From assembly GCA_004570425.1 (NCBI GenBank), contig SPQJ01000031.1, positions 1-53,067 of the forward strand: a DNA stretch of 53,067 nt, given 5' to 3'. The notes under the pieces are model-generated. The model saw only the letters and a program-made list of their open reading frames with translations, ran no database searches and was not told the DNA's origin. Source of the stretch: Bacillus sp. AZ43 (lineage in GTDB: Bacteria > Actinomycetota > Actinomycetes > Mycobacteriales > Geodermatophilaceae). Positions 25,874-34,967 of this stretch are shown piece by piece (within the stretch, counting starts at the first letter, position 1; every line of letters starts with the position of its first letter). A program made the translations under genes and the position numbers.

Positions 25874-25984
25874 ATGATCCCCGGCACGGGCTCGGCGGCA
25901 CTGGACGTGGTCCTGCAGATCGGCATCGCCCTCGCCATGCTCGTGGCGGTCGTGCTGACGATCAAGAACTACCGGGACCGCTGA
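25874..25984 (+). CDS. Very small single-span membrane protein (36 aa)
   Basis: MIPGTGSAALDVVLQIGIAL is followed by AMLVAVVLTIKNYRDR: one hydrophobic helix (about 10-29) with a short basic cytoplasmic tail KNYRDR. A TAGGCT -10 box six bases before the ATG indicates a leaderless transcript, the main evidence that this short frame is expressed. It is divergent from DUF3046/recA and its last 23 bases overlap the convergent MFS gene. No family is recognised. Confidence 0.65.
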   Translation: MIPGTGSAALDVVLQIGIALAMLVAVVLTIKNYRDR

Positions 25985-27257
25985 CCCGCGGCCGGAGGCC
26001 CGACACCCAGACGACGGCCAGCGGCAGCACCAGCGCGGCGGACACGGCCGCGACCAGTCCGAAGTCGCCGACCGCCAGCAGCGGCCCGCCCACGGCGCCC
26101 GCCACCGCGGCACCGAGACCCATCAGCAGGTCGGTGCCGCCCTGCGCGGTGGGCCGCAGGTCGACGGCGACCGCCTCGGTCACCAGCGTCGACCCGGCGA
26201 TGAGACCGCACGACCACCCCAGCCCGAGCAGCAGCAGCCCGGCGCCGAGCTGGACGGAGGCATCGGGGGCCGCGGTGCCGGCCAGCCCTGCGGCGGCCAG
26301 CAGCAGCAGGGCCCCGACGGCGACGGTGGCCCGCCGGCCGGCCCGGTCGGCCAGCATCCCGACCAGCGGCGAGAACAGGTACATCCCCGCGACGTGCACG
26401 CTGATCACCAGGCCGATGACCCGCAGCGTGGCGCCGTCGGAGTGGCCCGCGTGCCCCATGTGGACCGGGGTCATCACCATGACGCCGACCATGACGGAGT
26501 GGGCCACGATCACGGCGGTGAGGCCGAGCCGGCCCTCGGGCGAGCCCCACACCGCCCGCAGCGCCGTCCCCGTCGCGGTGCGCGGCCGCGGTCCGTCCCC
26601 TCCGCCCCCGAGCCGTCGCGCGAGGAGCAGCGGATCGGGGCGGAGCAGCAGGAGCAGGCCGACCGCCACGACGGCGAAGACCACGGCCGACACCGCGAAG
26701 GCCCCGCCGAGGGCGGGCAGGCCCAGCGCTCGCCCGACGTCGGCCCCCGGCCCGGCGAGATTGGGGCCGAGCACCGAGCCGACGGTGGTCGCCCACACCA
26801 CGAGCGAGAGGTCGCGGCCCCGGCGCTCCGGCGTCGCGAGGTCGGCCGCGGCGAAACGGGCCTGCAGGCCGCACGCCGTCGCCGCGCCGAAGGCGAACAG
26901 GCCCAGCAGGAGGAGGGGGAGGGAGGAGATCGCCGCGGCGACGACGGCCACGACCGCGCCCAGCACCGCCACCGCGTAGCCGGTGGCCAGCCCTGCCCGT
27001 CGACCGGCGCGGTCGCTGATCCGGGCGAGCGGCAGGGCGATCACGGCCGCACCCAGCACCCCGGCGGTCTGGCCGAGCCCGGCCGCGGTGTCGCTGCCGG
27101 CGACGTCGCGGGCCAGCAGGCCGCCGACGGTGATGCCGACCGTCACCCCCAGGCCCGCCAGGGTCACCGCCCCGCTGAGCACGGCGACGGTGCGCGGCTG
27201 GACGGTGCCCGCGGCCGGGTCGAGGTCGTGGGAGAGCGGCGCCGGGGAGGGTTGCAC
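25962..27257 (-). CDS. MFS transporter, probable exporter
   Basis: A 431-residue major facilitator protein with about 12 helices in two halves. The first half carries the loop motif A-like ARISDRAGRRAGLATGYAVAV (between helices 2 and 3) and the second the equivalent GMLADRAGRRATVAVGALLLL, with a central cytoplasmic loop RPDPLLLARRLGGGGDGPRPRT. The GTG at 27257 was chosen because a CAGACT -10-like box lies six bases upstream; the longer frame to 27995 is the shadow of lhr. Substrate is unknown. The gene is divergent from lhr and convergent with the 36-aa protein. Confidence 0.9.
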   Translation of the reverse strand: MQPSPAPLSHDLDPAAGTVQPRTVAVLSGAVTLAGLGVTVGITVGGLLARDVAGSDTAAGLGQTAGVLGAAVIALPLARISDRAGRRAGLATGYAVAVLGAVVAVVAAAISSLPLLLLGLFAFGAATACGLQARFAAADLATPERRGRDLSLVVWATTVGSVLGPNLAGPGADVGRALGLPALGGAFAVSAVVFAVVAVGLLLLLRPDPLLLARRLGGGGDGPRPRTATGTALRAVWGSPEGRLGLTAVIVAHSVMVGVMVMTPVHMGHAGHSDGATLRVIGLVISVHVAGMYLFSPLVGMLADRAGRRATVAVGALLLLAAAGLAGTAAPDASVQLGAGLLLLGLGWSCGLIAGSTLVTEAVAVDLRPTAQGGTDLLMGLGAAVAGAVGGPLLAVGDFGLVAAVSAALVLPLAVVWVSGLRPRVSGPGSS

Positions 27258-27263
27258 GCGCGC

Positions 27264-27269
27264 AGTCTG
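27264..27269 (-). promoter_or_regulatory. Leaderless-type -10 box of the MFS gene
   Basis: On the minus strand CAGACT is followed by six bases and the GTG at 27257. It is a weak TANNNT variant. Confidence 0.4.
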
Positions 27270-27345
27270 CCCGATCGCCGTCCCCGGACGGGTGGTCCGG
27301 ACCCGTCGGCGCGGTCCGGACCGGCGGACTGTCGTACCCGCCGGG

Positions 27346-27351
27346 GACACT
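27346..27351 (+). promoter_or_regulatory. Leaderless-type -10 box of lhr
   Basis: GACACT, six bases, then the GTG at 27358; no Shine-Dalgarno. Identical hexamer and spacing precede nei and the DUF349 gene. Confidence 0.55.
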
Positions 27352-27357
27352 GGGGTC

Positions 27358-30300
27358 GTGTCCGCACTCGACCGGTTCTCGGAGGCCACCCGGGCCTGGT
27401 TCACCGGTGCGTTCGTGCGGCCGACCGACGCCCAGGAGGGCGCCTGGACGGCGATCAGCAGCGGCGAGCACGCGCTGGTCGTCGCGCCGACGGGGTCGGG
27501 CAAGACGCTGGCGGCGTTCCTGTGGTCGCTCGACCGGCTGGCCGCGGTGCCACCGCCGGCGGACGAGAAGCTGCGCTGCCGGGTCCTGTACGTCTCACCG
27601 CTCAAGGCGCTGGCCGTCGACGTCGAGCGCAACCTGCGGGCGCCCCTGGCCGGCATCGGCCAGGCCGCCGCGCGGCTGGGCCTGGAGCGCCCGGAGATCC
27701 GGGTCGGCATCCGCTCCGGCGACACCCCGGCCGACGAGCGGCGCGCGTTCGCCCGCCGGCCCACGGACATCCTGATCACCACGCCGGAGTCGCTGTTCCT
27801 GTTGCTGACCAGCTCCGCGCGGGAGGCGCTGCGCGGCATCGAGACCGTGATCGTCGACGAGGTGCACGCGGTCGCCGACACCAAGCGCGGCGCCCACCTC
27901 GCCGTCTCCCTCGACCGGCTCGACGAGCTGCTCGAGCGCCCGGCCCAGCGGATCGGCCTCTCGGCCACCGTGCGCCCCATCGAGGAGGTCGCCACCTACC
28001 TCGCCGGCGGCCGGCCCGTGCAGGTCGTCGCGCCGCCGGCGACCAAGCAGTGGGACCTGTCCGTCGTCGTCCCCGTCGAGGACATGAGCGAGCTGGGCCA
28101 GCCGACCGGGGAGCTGGAGGGCTCGGCGGCCGGCAACCAGCCGCGGACGTCGATCTGGCCCGCGGTCGAGGAACGGGTCCTCGACCTGGTGCAGGCGCAC
28201 CGCAGCACCATCGTGTTCGCCAACTCCCGCCGGCTGGCGGAGCGGCTGACCAGCCGGCTCAACGAGCTCGCCTACGAGCGGGCCACCGGCGAGACCGTCC
28301 CGCCGGGTACCAACGCCGCAGCGCTGATGGCCCAGGCCGGGTCCGGCGGGGGCGTGCCCGACGGCGTCCAGCCGGTCGCCGCGGCGCACCACGGCTCGGT
28401 GTCCCGCGAGCAGCGCGCGATCGTCGAGGAGGCGCTGAAGTCCGGCCGGCTGCCCGCCGTCGTCGCCACCTCCAGCCTCGAGCTCGGCATCGACATGGGC
28501 GCGGTCGACCTGGTCGTCCAGGTGGAGGCGCCGCCCACCGTCGCCTCCGGACTGCAGCGCGTCGGCCGGGCCGGGCACCAGGTCGGCGCGGTCAGCCGGG
28601 GCGTCTTCTTCCCCAAGTACCGGGGCGACCTGGTCGAGACGGCTCTGGTCGCCGAGCGGATGAAGGCCGGGCTCATCGAGTCCATCCGCTACCTGCGCAA
28701 CCCGCTCGACGTGCTCGCCCAGCAGATCGTCGCCATGGTGTCCGAGCGGCCCCAGACCGTCGACGAGGTCGCCGCCGTGGTCCGCCGGTCGGCCGCCTTC
28801 GCCTCGCTGCCGGACTCCGCGCTGCACGCCGTCCTCGACATGCTCGCCGGGCGCTACCCCTCCGACGCGTTCGCCGAGCTGCGGCCGCGGCTCACCTGGG
28901 ACCGCGTCACCGACACCCTGACCGCGCGCGCGGGGGCGCAGCGACTGGCCGTCACCAGCGGCGGGACCATCCCCGACCGCGGGCTGTTCGGCGTCTTCCT
29001 CGTCGGCGCCGAGGGCACCGGTGGGCGGCGGGTCGGCGAGCTCGACGAGGAGATGGTCTACGAGTCGCGGGTCGGCGACGTGTTCCTCCTGGGGTCGTCG
29101 TCGTGGCGGATCGAGGACATCACCCACGACCGCGTCCTCGTCACGCCGGCGCCGGGACAGCCCGGGAAGATGCCGTTCTGGCACGGCGACGCACCCGGCC
29201 GGCCACTGGAGCTGGGCCGGGCGCTGGGCGCCTTCCTCCGCGAGGTCGGCTCGGCGACGCCGGAGGCCGGCCTGGAGCGGGCCCGCGCCGCCGGGCTGGA
29301 CGAGTGGGGCGCGGCGAACCTGCAGGCCTACCTCGCCGAGCAGAAGGCGGCGACCGGCCACCTGCCCGACGACCGGACGCTGCTGGTCGAACGCTTCCGC
29401 GACGAGCTCGGCGACTGGCGGCTGGTCGTCCACTCCCCCTTCGGCGCGCAGGTGAACGCCCCGTGGGCGCTGGTGCTGGCCGCCCGGCTGCGCGAGCGGT
29501 ACGGCGTCGACGTGGCCTCCATGCACTCCGACGACGGCATCGTGCTGCGGCTGCCCGACACCACCGGCGAGCCCCCCGAGGCCGACCTCGCCGTGCTCGA
29601 CCCGGACGACGTCGAGCGCGAGGTCACCGCCGAGGTCGGCAGCTCGGCGCTGTTCGCCAGCCGGTTCCGGGAGTGCGCGGCCCGCGCACTGCTCCTCCCC
29701 CGCCGCGACCCGCGCAAGCGGACGCCGCTGTGGCAGCAGCGCCAACGGGCGGCTCAGCTGCTGTCGGTCGCCAGCGAGTTCTCCTCGTTCCCCATCACGC
29801 TCGAGGCGGCCCGCGAGGTGCTGCAGGACGTCTACGACGTGCCGGGCCTGGTCGAGCTGATGAGCGACGTGCGCTCGCGCAAGGTCCGCGTCGTCGACGT
29901 GCAGACCGACACCGCCTCGCCCTTCGCGCAGTCGCTGCTGTTCGGCTACGTCGGCCAGTTCCTCTACGAGGGCGACGCCCCGCTGGCCGAGCGCCGCGCG
30001 CAGGCGCTCGCGCTCGACACCGGCCTGCTCGCCGAGCTGCTCGGGCGCACGGAGCTGCGCGAGCTGCTCGACGGCGAGGCCATGGCCGAGATCGAGGCCG
30101 AGCTGCAGCGGCTGCCCGAGCAGCGCCACCCCCGGGACGTCGACGGCGCGTCCGACCTGCTGCGCGGGCTCGGCGACCTCACCGCCGCGGAGGCGGCCGC
30201 CCGCGGTGTGCCGCAGGAGTGGCTGGACGAGCTGGTGGCGTCCCGCCGCGCGCTGCAGGTACGCATCGCCGGCGAGGAGCGCTACGTCGCCATCGAGGAC

Positions 30301-31929
30301 GCCGGGCGGCTGCGCGACGCCCTGGGCACGGCCCTGCCCGTCGGCGTCCCCGAGGTCTTCACCGAGCCGGTCGCCGACCCGCTGGGCGACCTCGTCGGCC
30401 GCTACGCCCGCACCCACGGCCCGTTCCAGCCCGCCGAGGCCGCCACCCGCCTCGGGCTGGGCGTCGCCGTCGTCACCGCGACGCTGCACCGGCTCACCGG
30501 CACCGGCCGGCTGGTCTCCGGCGAGTTCCGGCCCGGCGGCAGCGGTCAGGAGTGGTGCGACGCCGACGTGCTGCGCTCGATCCGCCGGCGCAGCCTGGCC
30601 AGGCTCCGGCAGGAGGTCGAACCGGTCCCGATCGGCACCCTCGCCCGGTTCACCCCCTCCTGGCAGGGGGTGGGCGGCCGGCTGCGCGGGGCCGACGGCG
30701 TGCTGGCGGTGGTCGAGCAGCTCGCCGGTGCGCTGGTGCCGGCCAGCGCGCTGGAGTCGCTGGTGCTGCCGTCACGGGTCCGCGACTACTCCCCCGCGAT
30801 GCTCGACGAGCTGACCAGCGCCGGCGAGGTGCTGTGGGCCGGTGCGGGCGGCCTGCCCGGCGGCGACGGCTGGATCAGCCTCGTCCCGGCCGACCTCGCC
30901 CCCCTCCTGCTGCCGGAGCCGCTGGAGGTACCCGGCGAGGGCGAGCCGCTGCTCGACCTGCTCGCCGGCGGTCAGGCGCTCTTCTTCCGCGGCCTGTCCG
31001 ACGCGCTCGGCGCCACCGACGACGCCGCTCTGGCCGACCTCGTCTGGGACCTCGTCTGGGCCGGGCGGCTCACCAACGACACCCTCGCACCGCTGCGCAC
31101 CCGGCTGCACGGTGGCGGCACCCACAAGCGCACGCCGGCCGCGCCGCGGGTCAGCCGGAGCCGGTACGGCCGACCGCGCGTCGGCCGACCGGCGATGCCG
31201 TCCCGCACGGGGCCCCCGACGGTGGCCGGCCGGTGGTCCCGGCTCCCCGACCGCGAGGCCAACGCCACCCGCCGGACGACGGCGCGGGCCGAGGCGCTGC
31301 TCGAACGGCACGGCGTGCTGACCCGGGGCGCGGTCATGGCCGAGCAGGTGGCCGGCGGCTTCTCGGCGGTCTACCCGGTGCTGCGGGCGTTCGAGGAGAA
31401 CGGCCGGGCCCGCCGCGGCTACTTCGTCGAGACCCTCGGCGCGGCGCAGTTCGGCACGCCCGGGTCGGTCGACCGCCTGCGCAGCTTCGCCTCCCCCGAC
31501 CGGGTCCCCGGCGGCGCCGTCGTCCTGGCCGCCACCGACCCGGCCAACGTCTACGGCGCCGCCCTGCCGTGGCCGGACCGGCCGGGCGGGGCCGACGCCG
31601 AGGCCGTCGACATCGGCGAGGGAACCGGACGGAAAACCGCGGGGCACCGGGCGGGGCGCAAGGCCGGCGCGCTGGTCGTCCTCGTCGACGGCGAACTGGT
31701 GCTCTACGTCGAGCGCGGAGGGAAGACGCTGCTGTCCTGGACCGAGGACGAGCAGGTGCTCAAGGAGGCGGCGACGGCCCTCTCCGGGGCGGTCTCGGCC
31801 GGAGCACTCGGTCGCATGGTCGTGCAGAAGGCCGACGGCGCGTCGGTGCACGAGTCGACCCCGCTGTCGGCGGCGCTCCAGGCGGCGGGCTTCGCCGCCA
31901 CCCCGCGAGGTCTCCGCCTGCGGGCCTGA
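27358..31929 (+). CDS. lhr: Lhr, large superfamily 2 DNA-repair helicase
   Basis: Lhr is a 3'-5' single-stranded-DNA translocase and helicase linked to damage repair; the mycobacterial protein is 1513 residues and DNA-damage induced. From the GTG at 27358 this one is 1523 residues. Helicase motifs: Q region FVRPTDAQEGAW, motif I VAPTGSGKT (about 42-50), Ia VSPLKALAVD, II DEVHAV (DEVH box), III LSATVRP, IV IVFANSRRLAERL, V ATSSLELGIDMGAVD and VI QRVGRAGHQ. The following winged-helix and Lhr-specific domain (PFWHGD, HSPFGAQVNAPWALVLAARL) and the long Lhr-CTD to residue 1523 are complete. The gene stands alone with a leaderless-type promoter; no SOS box is seen. Confidence 0.96.
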   Translation: MSALDRFSEATRAWFTGAFVRPTDAQEGAWTAISSGEHALVVAPTGSGKTLAAFLWSLDRLAAVPPPADEKLRCRVLYVSPLKALAVDVERNLRAPLAGIGQAAARLGLERPEIRVGIRSGDTPADERRAFARRPTDILITTPESLFLLLTSSAREALRGIETVIVDEVHAVADTKRGAHLAVSLDRLDELLERPAQRIGLSATVRPIEEVATYLAGGRPVQVVAPPATKQWDLSVVVPVEDMSELGQPTGELEGSAAGNQPRTSIWPAVEERVLDLVQAHRSTIVFANSRRLAERLTSRLNELAYERATGETVPPGTNAAALMAQAGSGGGVPDGVQPVAAAHHGSVSREQRAIVEEALKSGRLPAVVATSSLELGIDMGAVDLVVQVEAPPTVASGLQRVGRAGHQVGAVSRGVFFPKYRGDLVETALVAERMKAGLIESIRYLRNPLDVLAQQIVAMVSERPQTVDEVAAVVRRSAAFASLPDSALHAVLDMLAGRYPSDAFAELRPRLTWDRVTDTLTARAGAQRLAVTSGGTIPDRGLFGVFLVGAEGTGGRRVGELDEEMVYESRVGDVFLLGSSSWRIEDITHDRVLVTPAPGQPGKMPFWHGDAPGRPLELGRALGAFLREVGSATPEAGLERARAAGLDEWGAANLQAYLAEQKAATGHLPDDRTLLVERFRDELGDWRLVVHSPFGAQVNAPWALVLAARLRERYGVDVASMHSDDGIVLRLPDTTGEPPEADLAVLDPDDVEREVTAEVGSSALFASRFRECAARALLLPRRDPRKRTPLWQQRQRAAQLLSVASEFSSFPITLEAAREVLQDVYDVPGLVELMSDVRSRKVRVVDVQTDTASPFAQSLLFGYVGQFLYEGDAPLAERRAQALALDTGLLAELLGRTELRELLDGEAMAEIEAELQRLPEQRHPRDVDGASDLLRGLGDLTAAEAAARGVPQEWLDELVASRRALQVRIAGEERYVAIEDAGRLRDALGTALPVGVPEVFTEPVADPLGDLVGRYARTHGPFQPAEAATRLGLGVAVVTATLHRLTGTGRLVSGEFRPGGSGQEWCDADVLRSIRRRSLARLRQEVEPVPIGTLARFTPSWQGVGGRLRGADGVLAVVEQLAGALVPASALESLVLPSRVRDYSPAMLDELTSAGEVLWAGAGGLPGGDGWISLVPADLAPLLLPEPLEVPGEGEPLLDLLAGGQALFFRGLSDALGATDDAALADLVWDLVWAGRLTNDTLAPLRTRLHGGGTHKRTPAAPRVSRSRYGRPRVGRPAMPSRTGPPTVAGRWSRLPDREANATRRTTARAEALLERHGVLTRGAVMAEQVAGGFSAVYPVLRAFEENGRARRGYFVETLGAAQFGTPGSVDRLRSFASPDRVPGGAVVLAATDPANVYGAALPWPDRPGGADAEAVDIGEGTGRKTAGHRAGRKAGALVVLVDGELVLYVERGGKTLLSWTEDEQVLKEAATALSGAVSAGALGRMVVQKADGASVHESTPLSAALQAAGFAATPRGLRLRA

Positions 31930-31943
31930 TCGGAAGCGATCAG
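31926..31943. terminator. Short hairpin spanning the lhr stop and the convergent gene end
   Basis: CTGATCG-GAAG-CGATCAG forms a 7-bp stem with a tetraloop and covers both stop regions of two convergent genes. It is weak, and there is no other candidate in the 10-bp gap. Confidence 0.4.
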
Positions 31944-32539
31944 TCGCGGCGCGGGCGGAGCCAGCGGGCGAGCAGCCGGGTCAGCGCCGGCATGACCACG
32001 TGGCCGAGCAGCAGCACGACGACGCAGGCCGACAGCAGCAGCCGCAGCTCCACCGGCCACGCCCCCAGGTGCGGCGTGACCAGCAACTGGAACAGCGAGG
32101 TGATGGCGAAGACGGCTGCGATGGTCAGCACCGTCAGCCGCCACCGCGGGCCCGCGACGGCCGGGCGGGTGAAGAAGCTGTCCAGGCCGGTGACCTTCGC
32201 GTAGCGCTCGTCCTCGACGATGTCGCGGAGCTGCTCGAGGAACGCCCGGCGCTGCGGCGAGCGCTCCCACACGGCCAGCGACGCGTCGTCGCCGAACCGG
32301 TAGACGAGGTGGTACTCCGAGCTGCCCGGCCCGGGGTGCAGCAGCGTCGCGCCCAGGTTGCCGGGGAACGTCGACGCGACCCGCAGGATCGCCGCCGCCT
32401 CCCGCTCGAAGGCCTCGCGCCGGTCGGGGCGCACCACCCGGGCGACGGTCACGGTCACCGGCTCGGCGTTCGGGGTCGACGGCTCACCGCCCGACCGGGC
32501 GCGACGACGCAGGGGGACGCTCACGGGAACGTGCAGCAC
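31940..32539 (-). CDS. ABM-domain (antibiotic biosynthesis monooxygenase-like) membrane protein
   Basis: A 199-residue protein. Residues about 27-115 form a dimeric alpha/beta-barrel ABM domain (VTVTVARVVRPDRREAFEREAAAIL, FPGNLGATLLHPG, YHLVYRFGDDASLAVWERS, RRAFLEQL). The C-terminal third has two membrane helices (LTVLTIAAVFAITSLFQLLVTP and LLLSACVVVLLLGHVVMPAL) and a basic tail, a common actinobacterial architecture of unknown function; monooxygenase activity should not be assumed. The first GTG (32539) is used; a GTG at 32524 is equally plausible. Confidence 0.85.
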   Translation of the reverse strand: MLHVPVSVPLRRRARSGGEPSTPNAEPVTVTVARVVRPDRREAFEREAAAILRVASTFPGNLGATLLHPGPGSSEYHLVYRFGDDASLAVWERSPQRRAFLEQLRDIVEDERYAKVTGLDSFFTRPAVAGPRWRLTVLTIAAVFAITSLFQLLVTPHLGAWPVELRLLLSACVVVLLLGHVVMPALTRLLARWLRPRRD

Positions 32540-32596
32540 CGCACCCGGCCGCGCTCATCCCTGTTGTCGGTCGTCTCACACCATCGGAGCAGGAGG

Positions 32597-32602
32597 GACA
32601 CT
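32597..32602 (+). promoter_or_regulatory. Leaderless-type -10 box of nei
   Basis: GACACT, six bases, then the GTG at 32609. An AGGAGGG overlaps it 11 bases before the GTG, so a leadered start cannot be excluded. Confidence 0.45.
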
Positions 32603-32608
32603 GGGCCC

Positions 32609-33463
32609 GTGCCCGAGGGAGACACCGTCTGGCTGGCCGCGCAGCGGATGAACACCGCCCTGGCCGGCGGCACGCTGCGCCGCGGCGAGTTCCGCGTGCC
32701 CCAGTTCGCCACGCTCGACCTCACCGGCGCGACCGTCGAGGAGGTCGTCCCCCGCGGGAAGCACCTGCTGATCCGGCTGGCCGACGGCCGCACCCTGCGC
32801 ACCCACTTCCGGATGGACGGCAGCTGGCACATCTACCGGCCGGGGGCGCGCTGGCACGGCGGCCCCGCGTACGACGTCCGCATGGTGCTGGCCACCGACG
32901 ACTGGGAGTGCGTCGGCTACCGGCTGCACGACATCGACCTGGTCCCCACCGCCGAGGAGGACCGGCTGGTGGGGCACCTCGGGCCCGACGTCCTCGGGCC
33001 CGACTGGGACCTCGACGAGGCGCTCCGCCGGCTGCGCGCCCATCCCGACGAGCAGGTCGGCGTCGCCCTGGTCGACCAGCGCAACCTCGCCGGGATCGGC
33101 AACCTCTACAAGGTCGAGTCGCTGTTCGTGCTGGGCGTCCACCCGTGGGCGCGCGTGGCCGACGTCGACCGGCTGCCCGCGCTCGTCGAGCGGGCCCGCG
33201 CGCTGATGCGGGCCAACCTGCACCATCCCGAGCAGAACACCACCGGCGATCCGCGCCGCGGCCGGGACCACTGGGTGTTCGGCCGGCGGGGCAAGCCGTG
33301 CTTCCGCTGCGGCACCCCGATCCTGCTCGGCGAGCAGGGTCCACCCGCGCAGGAACGGGTCACCTGGTGGTGCCCGACGTGCCAGGCGGCCCGCTCACCC
33401 ATCGACCCGCAGGCGCGCACCGGCGAGCCGGACCGACCGCAGCCGGTGACGCTGTACCGCTGA
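32609..33463 (+). CDS. nei: Fpg/Nei-family DNA glycosylase (endonuclease VIII type)
   Basis: A base-excision repair glycosylase/AP lyase for oxidised bases, 284 residues from the GTG at 32609. After Met removal the catalytic Pro2-Glu3 pair is exposed (MPEGDTVW, Nei-type start). Lys51 (RGKHLLI) is the conserved phosphate-binding lysine. The helix-two-turn-helix region is VALVDQRNLAGIGNLYKVESLF. The C-terminal zinc finger is complete (Cys231, Cys234, Cys255, Cys258; CFRC and CPTC). The PEGDT start places it nearer Nei2 of mycobacteria than MutM. It follows the convergent lhr pair and may share a leaderless promoter type with lhr. Confidence 0.95.
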   Translation: MPEGDTVWLAAQRMNTALAGGTLRRGEFRVPQFATLDLTGATVEEVVPRGKHLLIRLADGRTLRTHFRMDGSWHIYRPGARWHGGPAYDVRMVLATDDWECVGYRLHDIDLVPTAEEDRLVGHLGPDVLGPDWDLDEALRRLRAHPDEQVGVALVDQRNLAGIGNLYKVESLFVLGVHPWARVADVDRLPALVERARALMRANLHHPEQNTTGDPRRGRDHWVFGRRGKPCFRCGTPILLGEQGPPAQERVTWWCPTCQAARSPIDPQARTGEPDRPQPVTLYR

Positions 33464-33464
33464 G

Positions 33465-33962
33465 TCACACCCAGAAGGTGTCGTGGCGGAGGAAGAACTC
33501 CGTCCAGTCCTCCGGCGACATCGCCCCCCGGCGGGCGGCGTCGGCGATGGTCTCGAAGTACTCCTCGCGCGGCGCGCCCGGCGTGAACAACAGGAGCATG
33601 GACGCCGGCTCCCCCGACTCGTTCTGGAAGCCGTGGACGCCGCCCTCCGGCACGTGGAGGAAGTCCCCCGCCGCGCCGTCGAGCCAGCGCTCGCCGTCGT
33701 AGAGCCGGACGGTGCCGCTGAGCACGTAGAAGGACTCCGTGATGCCGCGGTGGAAGTGCGGGCCGGGCCCCGTGGGCGCCGGCCCCATCTCCCAGCGGTA
33801 CAGCCCGAAGGCTCCGCCGGTGGTGGCGCCGGTCGCCAGGTAGTGGGCGGCCCCGCCACCGCCCAGGGACAGATCCGGAGACGCCGCGGCCCGGCGCAGC
33901 GAGGCGGTGACCTCGCCGGCCGGGCCGGTGTAGCGATCAGGCGGGTAGCCCGGGCCGGACAT
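33465..33962 (-). CDS. Single-domain cupin protein
   Basis: A 165-residue protein with a cupin barrel at about 45-130. Metal-binding motif 1 is PGPHFHRGITESFYVLSG (His, His, Glu present) and motif 2 is PEGGVHGFQN (His present). The C-terminus MSPEDWTEFFLRHDTF is helical. No enzyme class can be assigned. A GGGGAG site lies six bases before the ATG. It lies 27 bp downstream of pspA on the same strand and may be cotranscribed with it. Confidence 0.9.
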   Translation of the reverse strand: MSGPGYPPDRYTGPAGEVTASLRRAAASPDLSLGGGGAAHYLATGATTGGAFGLYRWEMGPAPTGPGPHFHRGITESFYVLSGTVRLYDGERWLDGAAGDFLHVPEGGVHGFQNESGEPASMLLLFTPGAPREEYFETIADAARRGAMSPEDWTEFFLRHDTFWV

Positions 33963-33989
33963 CGTCGTCTCCCCGGCCCGGGTCCGCCG

Positions 33990-34835
33990 TCAGGCCGTCT
34001 GGTCGGGCCGCTCGGCCGGCTGGGCCTCGCGCTGCTCGGCGGCCGGCTGCGACACCGTCGGGGCGCCCTGCTCGATGGCAGCGGCCGGCTGGCCGCTCTC
34101 CACCGCGGCGGTCCCGCCGCCCATCGAGGCGCGGATCTGGTCGAGCCGCGAGGCGCCGGCGACGTCGAGGGTCGCCTTCTGCACCTCGAGCATCCGGCCC
34201 TCGACCGAGGTCTGGGCGAGCTCCGCCTGGCCGAGCGCGTTGGCGTACCGCGCCTCGATCTTGTCGCGGACCTCCGAGAGGCTCGGGGTGTTGCCGGGCG
34301 CGGAGAGCTCGTTGACCTGCTTGAGCGAGGAGGCGACGTGCTCCTGCATCTTGGCCTGCTCCAGCTGGCTCATGAGTTTGGTGCGCTCGGCCAGCGTCGT
34401 CTGCAGCCGCATGCGGCTCTGCTCGACGGCGCCGCGGGCCTGCTCGGCGGCCTGCAGCGCCTCGTCGTGGCTGCGCTTGAGGTCCTCCATCGACTGCTCG
34501 GCGGCCACCAGCTGCGTGGCGAAGGCCTGCGCGGCGTTCTCGTACTCGGCGGCCTTCGCCGCGTCACCGGAGGCACGCGTCTTGTCGGCCAGGACCAGCG
34601 CCTGCCGGGCGGAGGCCTGGAGCTTCTCCACCTCGCCCAGCTGGCGGTTGAGCCGCATCTCCAGCTGCCGCTGGTTGCCCAGCACCGCGGCGGCCTGGTT
34701 GGCCAGGGCCTGGTGCCGCTGCTGCTCGGCTTCGATGGCCTGCGCGATCTGGATCTTCGGGTCGGCCTTCTCGTCGATCTTGGCGTTGGCCGAGGCGGTG
34801 AGGTACTTCCACAGCTTCACGAACGGGTTGGGCAT
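33990..34835 (-). CDS. pspA: PspA/IM30 family membrane-stress protein
   Basis: PspA/IM30 proteins are ESCRT-III-like and coat damaged membranes. From the ATG at 34835 (GGAGGA upstream) the product is 281 residues: an N-terminal amphipathic helix ([19 protein letters not shown]), then a long alpha-helical coiled coil (about 25-220; [21 protein letters not shown] and [20 protein letters not shown]), then a disordered Pro/Gln/Ala tail (about 235-281). A PspA homologue lies close to clgR in mycobacteria (35-kDa antigen), and here a clgR-like gene is 2 kb upstream with pfkB, GNAT and tetR between. Confidence 0.93.
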   Translation of the reverse strand: MPNPFVKLWKYLTASANAKIDEKADPKIQIAQAIEAEQQRHQALANQAAAVLGNQRQLEMRLNRQLGEVEKLQASARQALVLADKTRASGDAAKAAEYENAAQAFATQLVAAEQSMEDLKRSHDEALQAAEQARGAVEQSRMRLQTTLAERTKLMSQLEQAKMQEHVASSLKQVNELSAPGNTPSLSEVRDKIEARYANALGQAELAQTSVEGRMLEVQKATLDVAGASRLDQIRASMGGGTAAVESGQPAAAIEQGAPTVSQPAAEQREAQPAERPDQTA

Positions 34836-34955
34836 GGGTCCTCCTGCTCCGGCGCACGGCCGGCCCGGTGATGCGCGCATCGCGACGTCGTCGTCCCATC
34901 GTCCCAGGTGATGCACCTCCTGGGCCAACACGGGCGGCCGGTTCGCCTCCGCGGC

Positions 34956-34961
34956 TAGGGT
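34956..34961 (+). promoter_or_regulatory. Leaderless-type -10 box of the PfkB gene
   Basis: TAGGGT, six bases, GTG at 34968. Good TANNNT match and no Shine-Dalgarno. Confidence 0.65.
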
Positions 34962-34967
34962 TCCCCC

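Noticed and set aside
26394-32204. A 1936-codon open frame on the plus strand overlapping lhr
   Set aside because: It is the out-of-frame shadow of lhr and the MFS gene: Arg/Gly/Pro-rich, no domain, and lhr in the other frame has every helicase motif.
32000-33463. Long N-terminal extension of nei, and similar extensions of lexA, ctaD, recA and pspA frames
   Set aside because: The family N-termini (PEGDT for Nei, [10 protein letters not shown] for Rec[10 protein letters not shown] for PspA) and the start signals place the real starts downstream.
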